Shown here piece after piece: positions 9,738 to 17,697 of a DNA stretch of 64,000 nt. The translations under genes and the position numbers were made by a program. Origin of the DNA: Actinobaculum suis. GTDB taxonomy: Bacteria > Actinomycetota > Actinomycetes > Actinomycetales > Actinomycetaceae. How positions within the stretch are numbered: position 1 is the first letter of the stretch; every line of letters starts with the position of its first letter. The stretch lies in assembly GCF_900102025.1 (NCBI RefSeq), contig NZ_FNAU01000001.1, forward strand, positions 1 to 64,000. Direction: 5' to 3'. Under the pieces are notes generated by a model. The model had not been told where the DNA came from, did no database searches, and saw only the letters and a list, made by a program, of their open reading frames with translations.

Positions 9738-10727
9738 TTATTCGCAAGTGTTACGCCACGTGGCAAGTGCAGTTTCTAAGGCCGGATATTCTTCTAGACG
9801 GATCACGGAATAGCGGGCATACCCCGCCAACAGAGGATCTTCACCGTAAGTGCGGCCCCGGAAACCCTGAGCGGCCAAAAAGTTTGCTAGTTCTCCGGCC
9901 CGCGGCCCGCCAGTAAGCACGTAATTGGCCTGCGTAGGAAACACTTTGACCAGGTCTGCTACCTTTTGGAAGGCCTCTTTGAGCCGGGTTTGGCTGGCTC
10001 GTTGATAGTCCACAAACTCGCGTACTCGCCCCGGGTCTTCAAAAAATCCGGCCGCTAGATTTAAGACCAGCGAGTTCACCGGATAAGGATGGTTTACCCG
10101 GCAGATACGCTGGAAAGCTTGGCCGCGGCCCAACGCGATCCCCAGCCGCAAGCCCGCCATGCCATAAACCTTAGAAAGCGTGCGCAAATAGATCACATTC
10201 GCATCCCTAGGCCGGCGGTATTCGGCCGCGAATTCCACATAGCATTCGTCGATTACTAACCACCCGCCTTGCGCGGCCATACTTTGTGCCAGGTTTTCTA
10301 GTTCATCCGCCGAATACACCGCACCGGTAGGGTTATGCGGGTAGGAAATAATCGCTAGCGAAGGGCGCTTCCGGGCTATCACCTCTTGCATATCCGCAAT
10401 TTTGCAGGCCAAGTTTTCACGGGCAGGTACCGGATAGTAGGCCCGGCCTAAATCCTCGCAATACTGCTGGTACATGCCAAAATCCGGGGCAAAGAACACC
10501 ACGCCTTGCCCGCCCAGCGTCAAAATAACTTTCTGGATCCACTCATCGGAACCATTGGCAAGTTCCATACCGGCCGGATCAAGCTCGTAGTAGGCCGCAT
10601 AGGCCGCTTTGAAACGCTCTGCTTGGCCCTGCGGATAGGCCTGCACGGGAGTTTCCCGCGCGGCCCGCAAAAAATCTTCTGCCGTAAAAGGGCTTACGGG
10701 AGAAGTATTCCTATCCATAGAAATCAC
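9738..10727 (-). CDS. hisC: Histidinol-phosphate aminotransferase (HisC)
   Basis: PLP-dependent class I/II aminotransferase, 329 residues, a short HisC type. ELANGSDEWI is the usual N-terminal cofactor-phosphate region, SYPHNPTG the substrate/PLP segment, VIDECYVEF holds the PLP-pyridine Asp, and TLSKVYGMAGLRLG holds the Schiff-base lysine. It sits between hisD and hisB with gaps of 49 and 142 bp. Position within the operon makes histidine synthesis the likely role, although such enzymes can also accept aromatic substrates. Confidence 0.93.
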   Translation of the reverse strand: MISMDRNTSPVSPFTAEDFLRAARETPVQAYPQGQAERFKAAYAAYYELDPAGMELANGSDEWIQKVILTLGGQGVVFFAPDFGMYQQYCEDLGRAYYPVPARENLACKIADMQEVIARKRPSLAIISYPHNPTGAVYSADELENLAQSMAAQGGWLVIDECYVEFAAEYRRPRDANVIYLRTLSKVYGMAGLRLGIALGRGQAFQRICRVNHPYPVNSLVLNLAAGFFEDPGRVREFVDYQRASQTRLKEAFQKVADLVKVFPTQANYVLTGGPRAGELANFLAAQGFRGRTYGEDPLLAGYARYSVIRLEEYPALETALATWRNTCE

Positions 10728-10776
10728 GGAAAACCACCTACGCTACTGTGTTGTCAACTTACCGTGGCAAGCGCGC

Positions 10777-12075
10777 CTACTGCGCGGTTTCTGCGGCTTG
10801 CGCAGCTACTGCGGCTTCTGCTGCTTCTGCGGCAGCCCGCTTTTCACGGATTGCCAGAGATGCTTTGTGGGCGAATAGGCCCTCTTCCCGGGCGATCCGT
10901 TTGGCAGCCGGAGCAATATCGGCATAGGTGCTAGCGCCGAGCTGAATTACCGCGTGGCCGTGCAAATAAGAATTCACATTCAAACCGTTAGAGAATCGGG
11001 CTGCACTCGCCGTAGGTAGTACGTGGGAAGGCCCGGCAATATAGTCACCGATTGCCACCGGTGCATAAGGCCCCACAAAAATCGCCCCGGCGTAGGTGAT
11101 CGCGTCCGCAATTTCTGCGGCGTCTTCCGGCGCGACCAGCACGGAGACGTGCTCGGCCGCGATTCGGTTTGCCACTTCCAGCAAGTTTTCCCGGCTGTCT
11201 ACCACCGTGTAGTGGCAGTTTTCCAAAGAGGCAGCAATAATCTGCGCCCGTTTTTGCCCGCCGACCAAATCCGCGATGCGCGCGCTCACTTTAGCGGCAA
11301 AATCGGCAGATTCGCTGAGCAGATACGTGCGGGCATCCACATCGTGTTCGGCTTGCGCCAGAATTTCATAGGCGACGTCGTCGACCTGCGCGTTCCCATC
11401 GGTATACACCAGCACTTCCGAAGGGCCGGCCACGGAATCTATACCTACCTCCCCGTAAACGATGCGTTTCGCCGCCGCCACGTAGGCGTTACCGGGACCC
11501 ACAATCATGTCCACCTTGGGAATAGTTTGAGTACCGTAAGCTAGGGCGCCGATAGCCTGCGCGCCGCCCAGCCGGTAAACATTTTTGATACCCAAAAAGT
11601 ACAGCGTGGCAAAAGTTATGTTATTCGTATCGAACATTGGGGTAACCGCATAAAACTCTTTTACTCCGGCTACTTGGGCGGCTACTACCGTCATGAGCAC
11701 GCTGGAGGGGTACAGGGCGGTACCACCCGGAATATAGAGTCCCACGCGTTGCACCGGGTTAAGTACATAGGAAATCTCCCCCAGATCCTTATTCTTTTCC
11801 CGGATCTGCTGCTCATAGTTTTCGATGCGGTTACGCACCAATACCATGGCTTCTTGTAATTCCGGTTCTAGCCCCTCCCACGAAGCTTGCAACTGGGCTT
11901 CCGGAACCAAGAAATCCGCTACTTCTTCCCCGTCAAAACGGCTCGTATATTCGCGTAAGGCCGCATCCCCGCGCTTTTTTACGTCCTCCAAAATGGCCAG
12001 GGTATTAGACATTACTTCCAGATCGGTGGCCGAACCGGTGGCCTGATACTGGGCTAAAAATTCTGCCGCGTTCAT
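10777..12075 (-). CDS. hisD: Histidinol dehydrogenase (HisD)
   Basis: Zn/NAD-dependent enzyme oxidising histidinol to histidine, 432 residues. Signature stretches are YIPGGTALYPSSVLM, GPGNAYVAAAKRIVYG, SVAGPSEVLV, the catalytic Glu/His area AQAEHDVDA and AEHVSVLV, and the zinc site near GPSHVLPTAS. The C-terminus is an Ala/Glu-rich tail (about 25 residues) of low complexity. Its ATG overlaps the hisG stop by four bases, so the pair is coupled. Confidence 0.96.
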   Translation of the reverse strand: MNAAEFLAQYQATGSATDLEVMSNTLAILEDVKKRGDAALREYTSRFDGEEVADFLVPEAQLQASWEGLEPELQEAMVLVRNRIENYEQQIREKNKDLGEISYVLNPVQRVGLYIPGGTALYPSSVLMTVVAAQVAGVKEFYAVTPMFDTNNITFATLYFLGIKNVYRLGGAQAIGALAYGTQTIPKVDMIVGPGNAYVAAAKRIVYGEVGIDSVAGPSEVLVYTDGNAQVDDVAYEILAQAEHDVDARTYLLSESADFAAKVSARIADLVGGQKRAQIIAASLENCHYTVVDSRENLLEVANRIAAEHVSVLVAPEDAAEIADAITYAGAIFVGPYAPVAIGDYIAGPSHVLPTASAARFSNGLNVNSYLHGHAVIQLGASTYADIAPAAKRIAREEGLFAHKASLAIREKRAAAEAAEAAVAAQAAETAQ

Positions 12076-12677
12076 CCGATTACTCCTAACTGGTTCATGA
12101 ACTCGTAAATCTCATCTTCTTTTGTGTAATAGGTGCGTTTATTCGCTACGAGGCAGACGGTGGAAGTCATGATCGTTTCGTATTCGATCAACCCGTTCAT
12201 TTTTAGGGTGGCGCCGGAGTCCACAATGTCTACAATGCCGTCTGCCAGGCCCAGAATTGGGGCCAGTTCTACCGAACCGCTCAGATGAATAATCTGCACC
12301 TCTTGGCGCTGATTCAAAAAGTATTGGGAAGCCAAATGATCATAGGAAGTGGCTATGCGGCGAAATTCTTCTACGCCGGGCGGGCCGGCCAGGCTCAGGC
12401 GGCACCTACCAAAAGGCAGCTCTAGCACATTGAGCACGTCGTAGCGTTTTTCGCTAATCCGATCCAACCCGGTAATCCCCAAATCTGCCACCGCGTTTTC
12501 AACGTACGTCGGCACATCTGATGCCTTAGCGAACAAGAATCGCACCGGCCCGACCTGTACGTATAAGGCCCGGTCCGGGTTTTCTAGAGCCTGCCGGTAG
12601 GCGTCTAAACCCTGCGCCTCCAAAAAGGCGAGGAAACTTTTCAAAAGCCGGCCTTTCGATAATGCGACCGTAATCAT
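12072..12677 (-). CDS. hisG: ATP phosphoribosyltransferase catalytic subunit, short form (HisG-S)
   Basis: First enzyme of histidine synthesis, 201 residues. The frame is open to 13019, but GGGAGG lies six bases before the ATG at 12677, giving the classical start MITVALSKGRLLKSF. ADLGITGLDRI, the PRPP-site segment GIVDIVDSGATLKMNGL and a short C-terminus are seen. It lacks the C-terminal ACT-like regulatory domain of long HisG, so it needs HisZ. Most actinobacteria have the long form, which makes this subtype notable. Confidence 0.95.
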   Translation of the reverse strand: MITVALSKGRLLKSFLAFLEAQGLDAYRQALENPDRALYVQVGPVRFLFAKASDVPTYVENAVADLGITGLDRISEKRYDVLNVLELPFGRCRLSLAGPPGVEEFRRIATSYDHLASQYFLNQRQEVQIIHLSGSVELAPILGLADGIVDIVDSGATLKMNGLIEYETIMTSTVCLVANKRTYYTKEDEIYEFMNQLGVIG

Positions 12678-12691
12678 CGTGTGCCTCCCGG

Positions 12692-13621
12692 TTACTGTGC
12701 CTGCGTATTGGCGTCCGTGCTTGGGGCCGAGCTTGCGGTAGCGCGGGCGGTTGCGCGGGCGGGCCCGTGCAAACCTGTGCTTGCACTGGTATTCGCCGGC
12801 GAATTTGCTGGCAGTACCGCCGCTTTGGCAAGCGCGCCCAGTGAAATTCCGATCCCAAAACCGTCCCGATAGGAACCGCCACTCATGAGAACTTCCGCTT
12901 GCGGCCCAATTACTTGGAAGAAGAACCCGTTGTAATACTTTTGCGGCGGCCGGAAAGACAAATCCAGTACCACTCTTTCCGTATCTACCCGCAAAGCATC
13001 CCGTAGCTTCTCCAACCAAGCAAGGGCCGGGCTTTCCGGAAAGTCCGTGCGAATCTGCGCAAACTGTTCGCTCACTTTGCCTTTGAGTACGCGCGTAAGT
13101 GGGTGATCCCAGCCCAGGGAAGCCGCCAGCCGGGAAAGGTTCTTCTCATAAACCAAGGCGGCGGTTTCTTTCCCTAAACCAGAGCTTTCCAAGTACAGGT
13201 TGAGGAGTGATTCGTCATTGACCACCACCAGATCCAGGTTCTGCCCGGTCCACTCTTTGAGGAAATCGACGTGCCAACGCAGGCAGGGATAAATATCCTC
13301 CGGCGCGGGTGCATACAGCTCCACCCCGGCCTGGTTATACGAACCCGTGCCGCGGACCACCGGCCCCACGTATCCCACGCGGCTACTGCGCATGCGGTAC
13401 CGCTGCCGATATTTTATGAGCGACCACGTCCAGTCACTGCGCAGCGAATACAGGCGCCCGCTTTGTGCGTAGACCACAGTAGAAGGATGGTAAAGCTTAT
13501 CTTCCTCATGGTAGGGCTCCACTAGGTTGAGGTTCATGAGTTCATATCCCTCACCTTCCAGCCGCGCCGCGTAAGCTGCCATGAGCTCCTGTTCGCGTCT
13601 GAGTGCCTGCATGATTTTCAC
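12692..13621 (-). CDS. hisZ: ATP phosphoribosyltransferase regulatory subunit (HisZ)
   Basis: Catalytically inactive histidyl-tRNA synthetase paralogue that activates short-form HisG and mediates histidine feedback; 309 residues. Class II synthetase-like elements appear: YELMNLNLVEPYHEEDKLYH, SDWTWSLIKYRQR (motif 2-like) and VLMSGGSYRDGFGIGISLG (motif 3-like). The last 40 residues are an Ala/Thr/Ser/Pro-rich tail that looks like a low-complexity addition. It is the promoter-proximal gene of the operon and ends 14 bp before hisG. Confidence 0.92.
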   Translation of the reverse strand: MKIMQALRREQELMAAYAARLEGEGYELMNLNLVEPYHEEDKLYHPSTVVYAQSGRLYSLRSDWTWSLIKYRQRYRMRSSRVGYVGPVVRGTGSYNQAGVELYAPAPEDIYPCLRWHVDFLKEWTGQNLDLVVVNDESLLNLYLESSGLGKETAALVYEKNLSRLAASLGWDHPLTRVLKGKVSEQFAQIRTDFPESPALAWLEKLRDALRVDTERVVLDLSFRPPQKYYNGFFFQVIGPQAEVLMSGGSYRDGFGIGISLGALAKAAVLPANSPANTSASTGLHGPARATARATASSAPSTDANTQAQ

Positions 13622-13840
13622 CTCTTTCCTTCCCCGCGGTTCCTATGCCGCGTACCGTTACACCGAAGCTATGCTCTAATCTCGTACCGCTCTAGCGCTT
13701 CACCTCGCTAAAGCGTTAGGGGTTACGTTACCGGCCCTGTACCGGAAACGCAAACCCCATTCGCCGGTATCCTGTATCGGAGAGCTCACATTTCGGTGAC
13801 GACGACGCCGAATGTAAGCGGGCATGGACAATACTTTTGG
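13622..13840. promoter_or_regulatory. hisZ/yerC divergent control region with inverted repeat
   Basis: The gap between the divergent operon and regulator holds an inverted repeat, CTAGCGCTT (13692-13700) and AAGCGTTAG (13711-13719), eight of nine bases complementary with a 10-bp spacer. It lies 71 bp upstream of hisZ, a plausible operator position. TrpR-type dimers bind such spaced palindromes. Binding by the adjacent regulator is inference. Confidence 0.45.
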
Positions 13841-13888
13841 CAGACCAGTTGACAGACCAGTTGACAGACCAGTTGACAGACCAGTGAG
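13841..13888. repeat. 12-bp tandem repeat, four copies, in the regulator's leader
   Basis: CAGACCAGTTGA occurs at 13841, 13853 and 13865, with a variant at 13877. The array ends 15 bp before the ATG of the TrpR-like gene and sits where its promoter or leader should be. It may be an operator array or simply a slippage product. Confidence 0.9.
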
Positions 13889-13903
13889 AAATGAAGTGGA
13901 TCG

Positions 13904-14209
13904 ATGAACAATGACAAGTTACGCGACGATGAGCTCGATAAGCTCTTCGCCGGAATCCTCAGCCTGAAAAACATTGAAGAGTGCTACCAGTTCTTTGATG
14001 ACCTGTGCACAATCAACGAGATCCTCTCCATGAAGCAGCGCTTCCAGGTAGCAATCGCCTTGGACCAACGCAAAACCTACACCCACATCGAAAAAACTAC
14101 CGGGGCCTCTTCTTCCACCATTTCCCGGGTAAACAGATGCTTGGAATACGGATCTAACGGCTACCGGACGGTAATCTCCCGCTTGAAAGAAGAAGGTACT
14201 TTGCCGTAA
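13904..14209 (+). CDS. TrpR-like regulator, YerC/YecD (HisR) family
   Basis: DNA-binding protein of 101 residues. The TrpR-type fold is visible: LFAGILSLKNIEECYQFFDD, CTINEILSMKQRFQVAIALD, then the helix-turn-helix THIEKTTGASSSTISRVNRC, and an EYGSNGY turn. It lies divergent to hisZ. Members of this family have been proposed as histidine-responsive repressors of his genes in Gram-positive bacteria, and the placement here agrees. No better start codon is seen; the ribosome site is weak (AAGTGGA). A clear hairpin terminator follows 83 bp downstream. Confidence 0.88.
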   Translation: MNNDKLRDDELDKLFAGILSLKNIEECYQFFDDLCTINEILSMKQRFQVAIALDQRKTYTHIEKTTGASSSTISRVNRCLEYGSNGYRTVISRLKEEGTLP

Positions 14210-14292
14210 AGAGAGGCTGGCCTGGCCGCGGCTGCTAAACGCCCGCGGCCGCCTATTACCTTTTGGCCCCATTTTGCGGGTTAAAACATTTT

Positions 14293-14332
14293 CCCCGGAA
14301 GCACTCTTCGAGGTGTTTCCGGGGTTTTATTT
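14293..14332 (+). terminator. Rho-independent terminator after the TrpR-like gene
   Basis: Arms CCCCGGAAGCAC (14293-14304) and GTGTTTCCGGGG (14313-14324) pair over 12 positions with one G-T pair, an 8-nt loop, and TTTTATTT directly after. It also lies just beyond the 3' end of the convergent tRNA-Asn. Confidence 0.88.
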
Positions 14333-14406
14333 GGCTCCCGCAGCTGGATTCGAACCAGCAACCCTCCGATTAACAGTCGGATGCTCTGCCGTTGAGCTAT
14401 GCGGGA
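14332..14406 (-). tRNA. tRNA-Asn (GTT)
   Basis: On the complement the cloverleaf begins TCCCGCA at 14406 and closes with TGCGGGA. The D-arm AGCTCAACGGCAGAGC, anticodon loop CT-GTT-AA within a CCGA/TCGG stem, and T-arm GCTGGTTCGAATCCAGC are clear. Discriminator G and CCA appear encoded (GCCA at 14335-14332). Confidence 0.96.
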
Positions 14407-14421
14407 TCGCAACGAGTAATT

Positions 14422-14450
14422 ACTCTAGCAGGGGTGGCCGAAAAAACCAA
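14422..14450 (-). promoter_or_regulatory. Sigma-A-type promoter of tRNA-Asn
   Basis: On the complement, -35 TTGGTT (14450-14445) and -10 TAGAGT (14427-14422) are separated by exactly 17 bp. The expected start is near 14415, a few bases before the tRNA 5' end. Confidence 0.6.
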
Positions 14451-14525
14451 ACCGGCAATTCCGGCCCGCATCACCCCTCCCCGCTTCGAGGCCCCTTTTC
14501 TAACACCCCGATTTTTCGCCGCGTT

Positions 14526-14885
14526 TTAGCCATATCGAGCCGGCCCAGGGAAGCTATCCCCGCTCGCACTCGCCTGCACCGCATACGAGTAGAGAGAAAG
14601 GTCACCCCCAAGAGCGGCGGAATCAATGTGCTCGCGTAGCATGCGTCCGGCAAAGAAAAGCAAGACCATCAAAACTAGTCCAAACACGAAGGCGATCAGC
14701 AGCCGCATGCGCATTACGTGCTTCATCTCTTCAATTTCCTCCGGGGTCATACTCGATTCTGTTTTCTCTTCCGCCTGTTTATCACCCGCCGGTTTATCGC
14801 CAAATTCTTGCATGGCTGGGGCTTGCGCCGCTTCGGGAGACATAAGCGGCGTACGCTCTTTTTTCTTTCCAGGTTTTTCGCACAT
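14526..14885 (-). CDS. Small single-pass membrane protein, unknown function
   Basis: 119 residues. A charged N-terminal half rich in Glu, Lys and Pro (residues 1-57) precedes one hydrophobic helix, LLIAFVFGLVLMVLLFFAG (about 61-79), and a short polar tail. The positive residues just before the helix (MRMR) and the acidic N-terminal half leave the topology open. No family is recognised. It stands alone on the complement strand between tRNA-Asn and the rightward femAB gene, divergent from the latter. Opposing frames overlap it, so moderate confidence. Confidence 0.55.
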   Translation of the reverse strand: MCEKPGKKKERTPLMSPEAAQAPAMQEFGDKPAGDKQAEEKTESSMTPEEIEEMKHVMRMRLLIAFVFGLVLMVLLFFAGRMLREHIDSAALGGDLSLYSYAVQASASGDSFPGPARYG

Positions 14886-15018
14886 ATGGTCAGCATAGCC
14901 CGCTTAGACGAGGACAAATTTGGACCTTGCAAACTTCGCCAAATGCAATACCTCGACCCAAGCTTTCAACACTCCCCTAAGGTAGTCCTAGTCGATTTTC
15001 TGTACACAACGAGGAATT

Positions 15019-16320
15019 ATGTTCGAATTTGTATCACTATCGGAAGAGGCCTATGCCAACGCAGTTACCAGCCAGGTAAGCCGCGGGTCCTACCGTTTTC
15101 TGCTCCCGCAACTTCCCGAATACGGGCAGGTGATGAGCCGTCACGATGAGAAACAGATCGAATACCTTGCGGTACGCGAAAGAGGCTCGGCCGAATCGGC
15201 TAACCCGGCTACCGGTGCGCACGGCGAAATTGTGGCTACTGCCCTGGTGTACTACCAACCCTGGCGCAAGCTTTTCCGGCGCGCCATAATCACTTACGGC
15301 CCGGTACTTGATTGGGATAATGAACCTCTGGTGCGCTTCTTCTTTACGGAACTGGAAAAGCATTTTTCCGCGCGCAAGAATGTGGTGAGTTTACGCATAA
15401 ATCCGCCGGTTGCCAAAGCTTACTATGAAGACATTGAAAAGACTGCGGAGAGCGAGCAAGGCCAGGCCGTCCACAATTTCCTCACCTCCCAGGGCTTTGT
15501 ACGCACCACGAAAGAGTTTTATGACCAGCCGGATATTCCCATCCGCTACCTGTACACGAAAGATATTGCCGGGAAGAGTTTCCCTGAGGTTGCCGATACC
15601 CTCCGCGGCACGATGCGCCGGCAGGTAAAACATCGCGGCCGCTACGGCGTCGAGGTAGAGTTTAGCGGCGCCGAAAACTGGGATGTATTCCATAAGCTAT
15701 ACGAGGCGAGCCGGGAGCGCACCGACATGGAAGAACTATCTGGTTCCTCCGCGCAAATGTACCGTGACCTCCTGGCAACCATGGGCCCGCAGAAAGCTTT
15801 TATTGGCTTGGCCTATGCGAATCCAGAAGAATACTTAGCCCAGTTGCAAGCCGATTTGCAGGATCTAGAGACCCGTATTGCCAAGCTGGAAGAACCACCC
15901 GCTACCGGCAAGAAAACTCGCGCTTTGAAAGAACTGCGCAACCAGCAGCAGGCATCCACGCGGCGGATCGCGCAAATCTCGCAGTTACTGGATACCTACG
16001 GGCCCGGGCGGATTGCCTTTGCGGGAGTGCTAGCTTTCCGTTGCGGTGATGAACTCGTACAGCTTTTGCGTGGCTTCAATAAGGATTTCGGGTTATTCAA
16101 CCGGGACTATCCGCTCGAATCGGCTCTCTTGCGCTGGGCGTGCGAGAACCAGATCCGGATTTACAACACCTTCGGAGTTTCTGGCATCTTCGACGATTCC
16201 GCACCCGACGCCGCCGTGCTCGAATACAAACGAAACCTGCACGGCAATATCGAAGAGTTCATTGGCACATACACCCTAGAGCTTTCGACGCTTGCCGGCC
16301 CGCTCGGTGCCCTCGAATAG
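15019..16320 (+). CDS. FemAB-family peptidoglycan bridge aminoacyltransferase (copy 1)
   Basis: 433 residues. FemA/FemX-type enzymes add amino acids from aminoacyl-tRNA to the lipid II stem peptide at the cytoplasmic membrane face. Seen here are the N-terminal SRGSYRFLLPQLPEYGQVM, AIITYGPVLDWDN, DVADTLRGTMRRQ-like segment (residues about 190-205, PEVADTLRGTMRRQVKHRG), and a helical hairpin (about 275-325: ADLQDLETRIAKLEE, ALKELRNQQQ) typical of the tRNA-binding coiled coil. IRIYNTFGVSGIFD and the EYKRNLHGNIEEFIGTYTL end are family-conserved. A second copy lies at 46338. The amino acid added cannot be told. Confidence 0.9.
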   Translation: MFEFVSLSEEAYANAVTSQVSRGSYRFLLPQLPEYGQVMSRHDEKQIEYLAVRERGSAESANPATGAHGEIVATALVYYQPWRKLFRRAIITYGPVLDWDNEPLVRFFFTELEKHFSARKNVVSLRINPPVAKAYYEDIEKTAESEQGQAVHNFLTSQGFVRTTKEFYDQPDIPIRYLYTKDIAGKSFPEVADTLRGTMRRQVKHRGRYGVEVEFSGAENWDVFHKLYEASRERTDMEELSGSSAQMYRDLLATMGPQKAFIGLAYANPEEYLAQLQADLQDLETRIAKLEEPPATGKKTRALKELRNQQQASTRRIAQISQLLDTYGPGRIAFAGVLAFRCGDELVQLLRGFNKDFGLFNRDYPLESALLRWACENQIRIYNTFGVSGIFDDSAPDAAVLEYKRNLHGNIEEFIGTYTLELSTLAGPLGALE

Positions 16321-16366
16321 TTCGCTGCTGGCGCGCGGCGGGTTTTAGAAGCGTCATCAAGGCACG

Positions 16367-17611
16367 CTAGAAGCCAGTATCTGTGGGTTCGGGATAGTAG
16401 GTGCGCATGGTTTTGATTTCCCGGGCCCCGTGAATGGCCCGGTAGGCCAGGCGTTTCATATTTCGATCGGCCGGGTAGTCTAGCGGGTCAACCACGCCCC
16501 CTTCCTGCTGTATGGTTTCGATGCGGGCCAAGAGTTCTGGATCGCGAATGTACGTTTCATTTGCGAGTTGTGAGGGAATAATGGCGAAGATTTTTTCTTG
16601 CGTGATCCGCTGCCTATTGCCGCGCACATTGAACATATCGTCTAGTACGGCCCGGGCCAGGTTGACGCCGCCTACTTTCAAATAGTAGTGGCCGCGCCCG
16701 GCCCGCGGGTTGAGGTCCAACCAGTATTCTTTGCCATCTCGCGGATCGATTTTCACATCGAAGGAGAAAAAGCCCCGCAACCCCACTTTCTGGGCTACCC
16801 GGATTCCGTCCTCCACGAGCCGGCCGGCGGTATCCGTGAGAATCAGACCCGCATTGCCGAGATAGTTGGGACTATGCAGGCCGAGGAGTACGCGGCCCGA
16901 GCCGGCCGCCGTCGCCTCCCCTAACGCATCTATATAGCCGTTTACCACCCACTGGGTAGTATCGTCACCGGGAATTAGTTGCTGGACGATAACCGGCACC
17001 CGCACCCCGGCAGTATGCAATTCTCCGAGCTTACGAACCAGCGCATCCGGATCAGTGAAGGGTTCCACTTTTGCAAGCCCGGAAGCAAAGTTTCCTTCCA
17101 AATCGGTACCGTCGGCAGGTTTGAGCACCACCGGGAAAATCATTTCCGTAAGCTCTGCAATCCACGTGCCCGGCCGGGAAAGCTCTAGCGTACGAATTTG
17201 CGGCACATGCAAGCCCAGTTCGCTAAACACGCGGGCCATCTGCGGTTTGGAATTGGCGGTATGGACCGCGGCCAGGGGCGCATACGGCAACGCCCACCGC
17301 GAAGCAATCCGGTCACGGTTCCCAGCAATCAGTTCCACCCCTTCGTCGCTGTTAATGAGGGCGATGAGGAACTTGTCTGGAAACTCGCGGGAAAGGGAAT
17401 CGAAAATCGCCAGCGTTTTTTCCGGGTCTTTCAGGGCTTGCCGGCCCACAATCCGGGTTTCCAAAATCCGTGAATCATTGATTGGACCGCGCGCGAAAGG
17501 TGCGATCACCAGGCTTTTCAGCCCCGCAGTTTCATGGAATAGCCGCGCGAAGCTATAGGCCTCAATCTCGTTTCCGAAGATGACGGGCAAGATATTCCGC
17601 GTCTTCCGCAC
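16367..17611 (-). CDS. ATP-grasp ligase, candidate D-aspartate-ligase-like enzyme of the peptidoglycan bridge
   Basis: 414 residues with a GTG start at 17611, chosen because AAGGAGG lies seven bases upstream; the ATG at 17635 would include that box. An N-terminal Rossmann-like part (LPVIFGNEIEAYSFARLF) is followed by an ATP-grasp core: FPVVLKPADGTD (nucleotide-binding Lys), VIVQQLIPGDD, GFFSFDVKIDPRDG and the metal-binding YWLDLNPRAGRGHYY. This resembles carboxylate-amine ligases that activate D-aspartate for bridge formation. Location between a FemAB gene and murJ supports a murein role. The substrate is inferred; other ATP-grasp amino acid ligases remain possible. Confidence 0.75.
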   Translation of the reverse strand: MRKTRNILPVIFGNEIEAYSFARLFHETAGLKSLVIAPFARGPINDSRILETRIVGRQALKDPEKTLAIFDSLSREFPDKFLIALINSDEGVELIAGNRDRIASRWALPYAPLAAVHTANSKPQMARVFSELGLHVPQIRTLELSRPGTWIAELTEMIFPVVLKPADGTDLEGNFASGLAKVEPFTDPDALVRKLGELHTAGVRVPVIVQQLIPGDDTTQWVVNGYIDALGEATAAGSGRVLLGLHSPNYLGNAGLILTDTAGRLVEDGIRVAQKVGLRGFFSFDVKIDPRDGKEYWLDLNPRAGRGHYYLKVGGVNLARAVLDDMFNVRGNRQRITQEKIFAIIPSQLANETYIRDPELLARIETIQQEGGVVDPLDYPADRNMKRLAYRAIHGAREIKTMRTYYPEPTDTGF

Positions 17612-17697
17612 CTTGTTTCCTCCTTGAATACGCAAAGCTCGCCAGTGGCGTGGCTATTTCTGTACCAACCGCGCCCGCAGGCCCAACCGAATTGCAG

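Noticed and set aside
13786-13974. 62-codon complement frame with CQLV repeats
   Set aside because: Produced by reading the 12-bp repeat on the complement; it overlaps the start of the TrpR-like gene.
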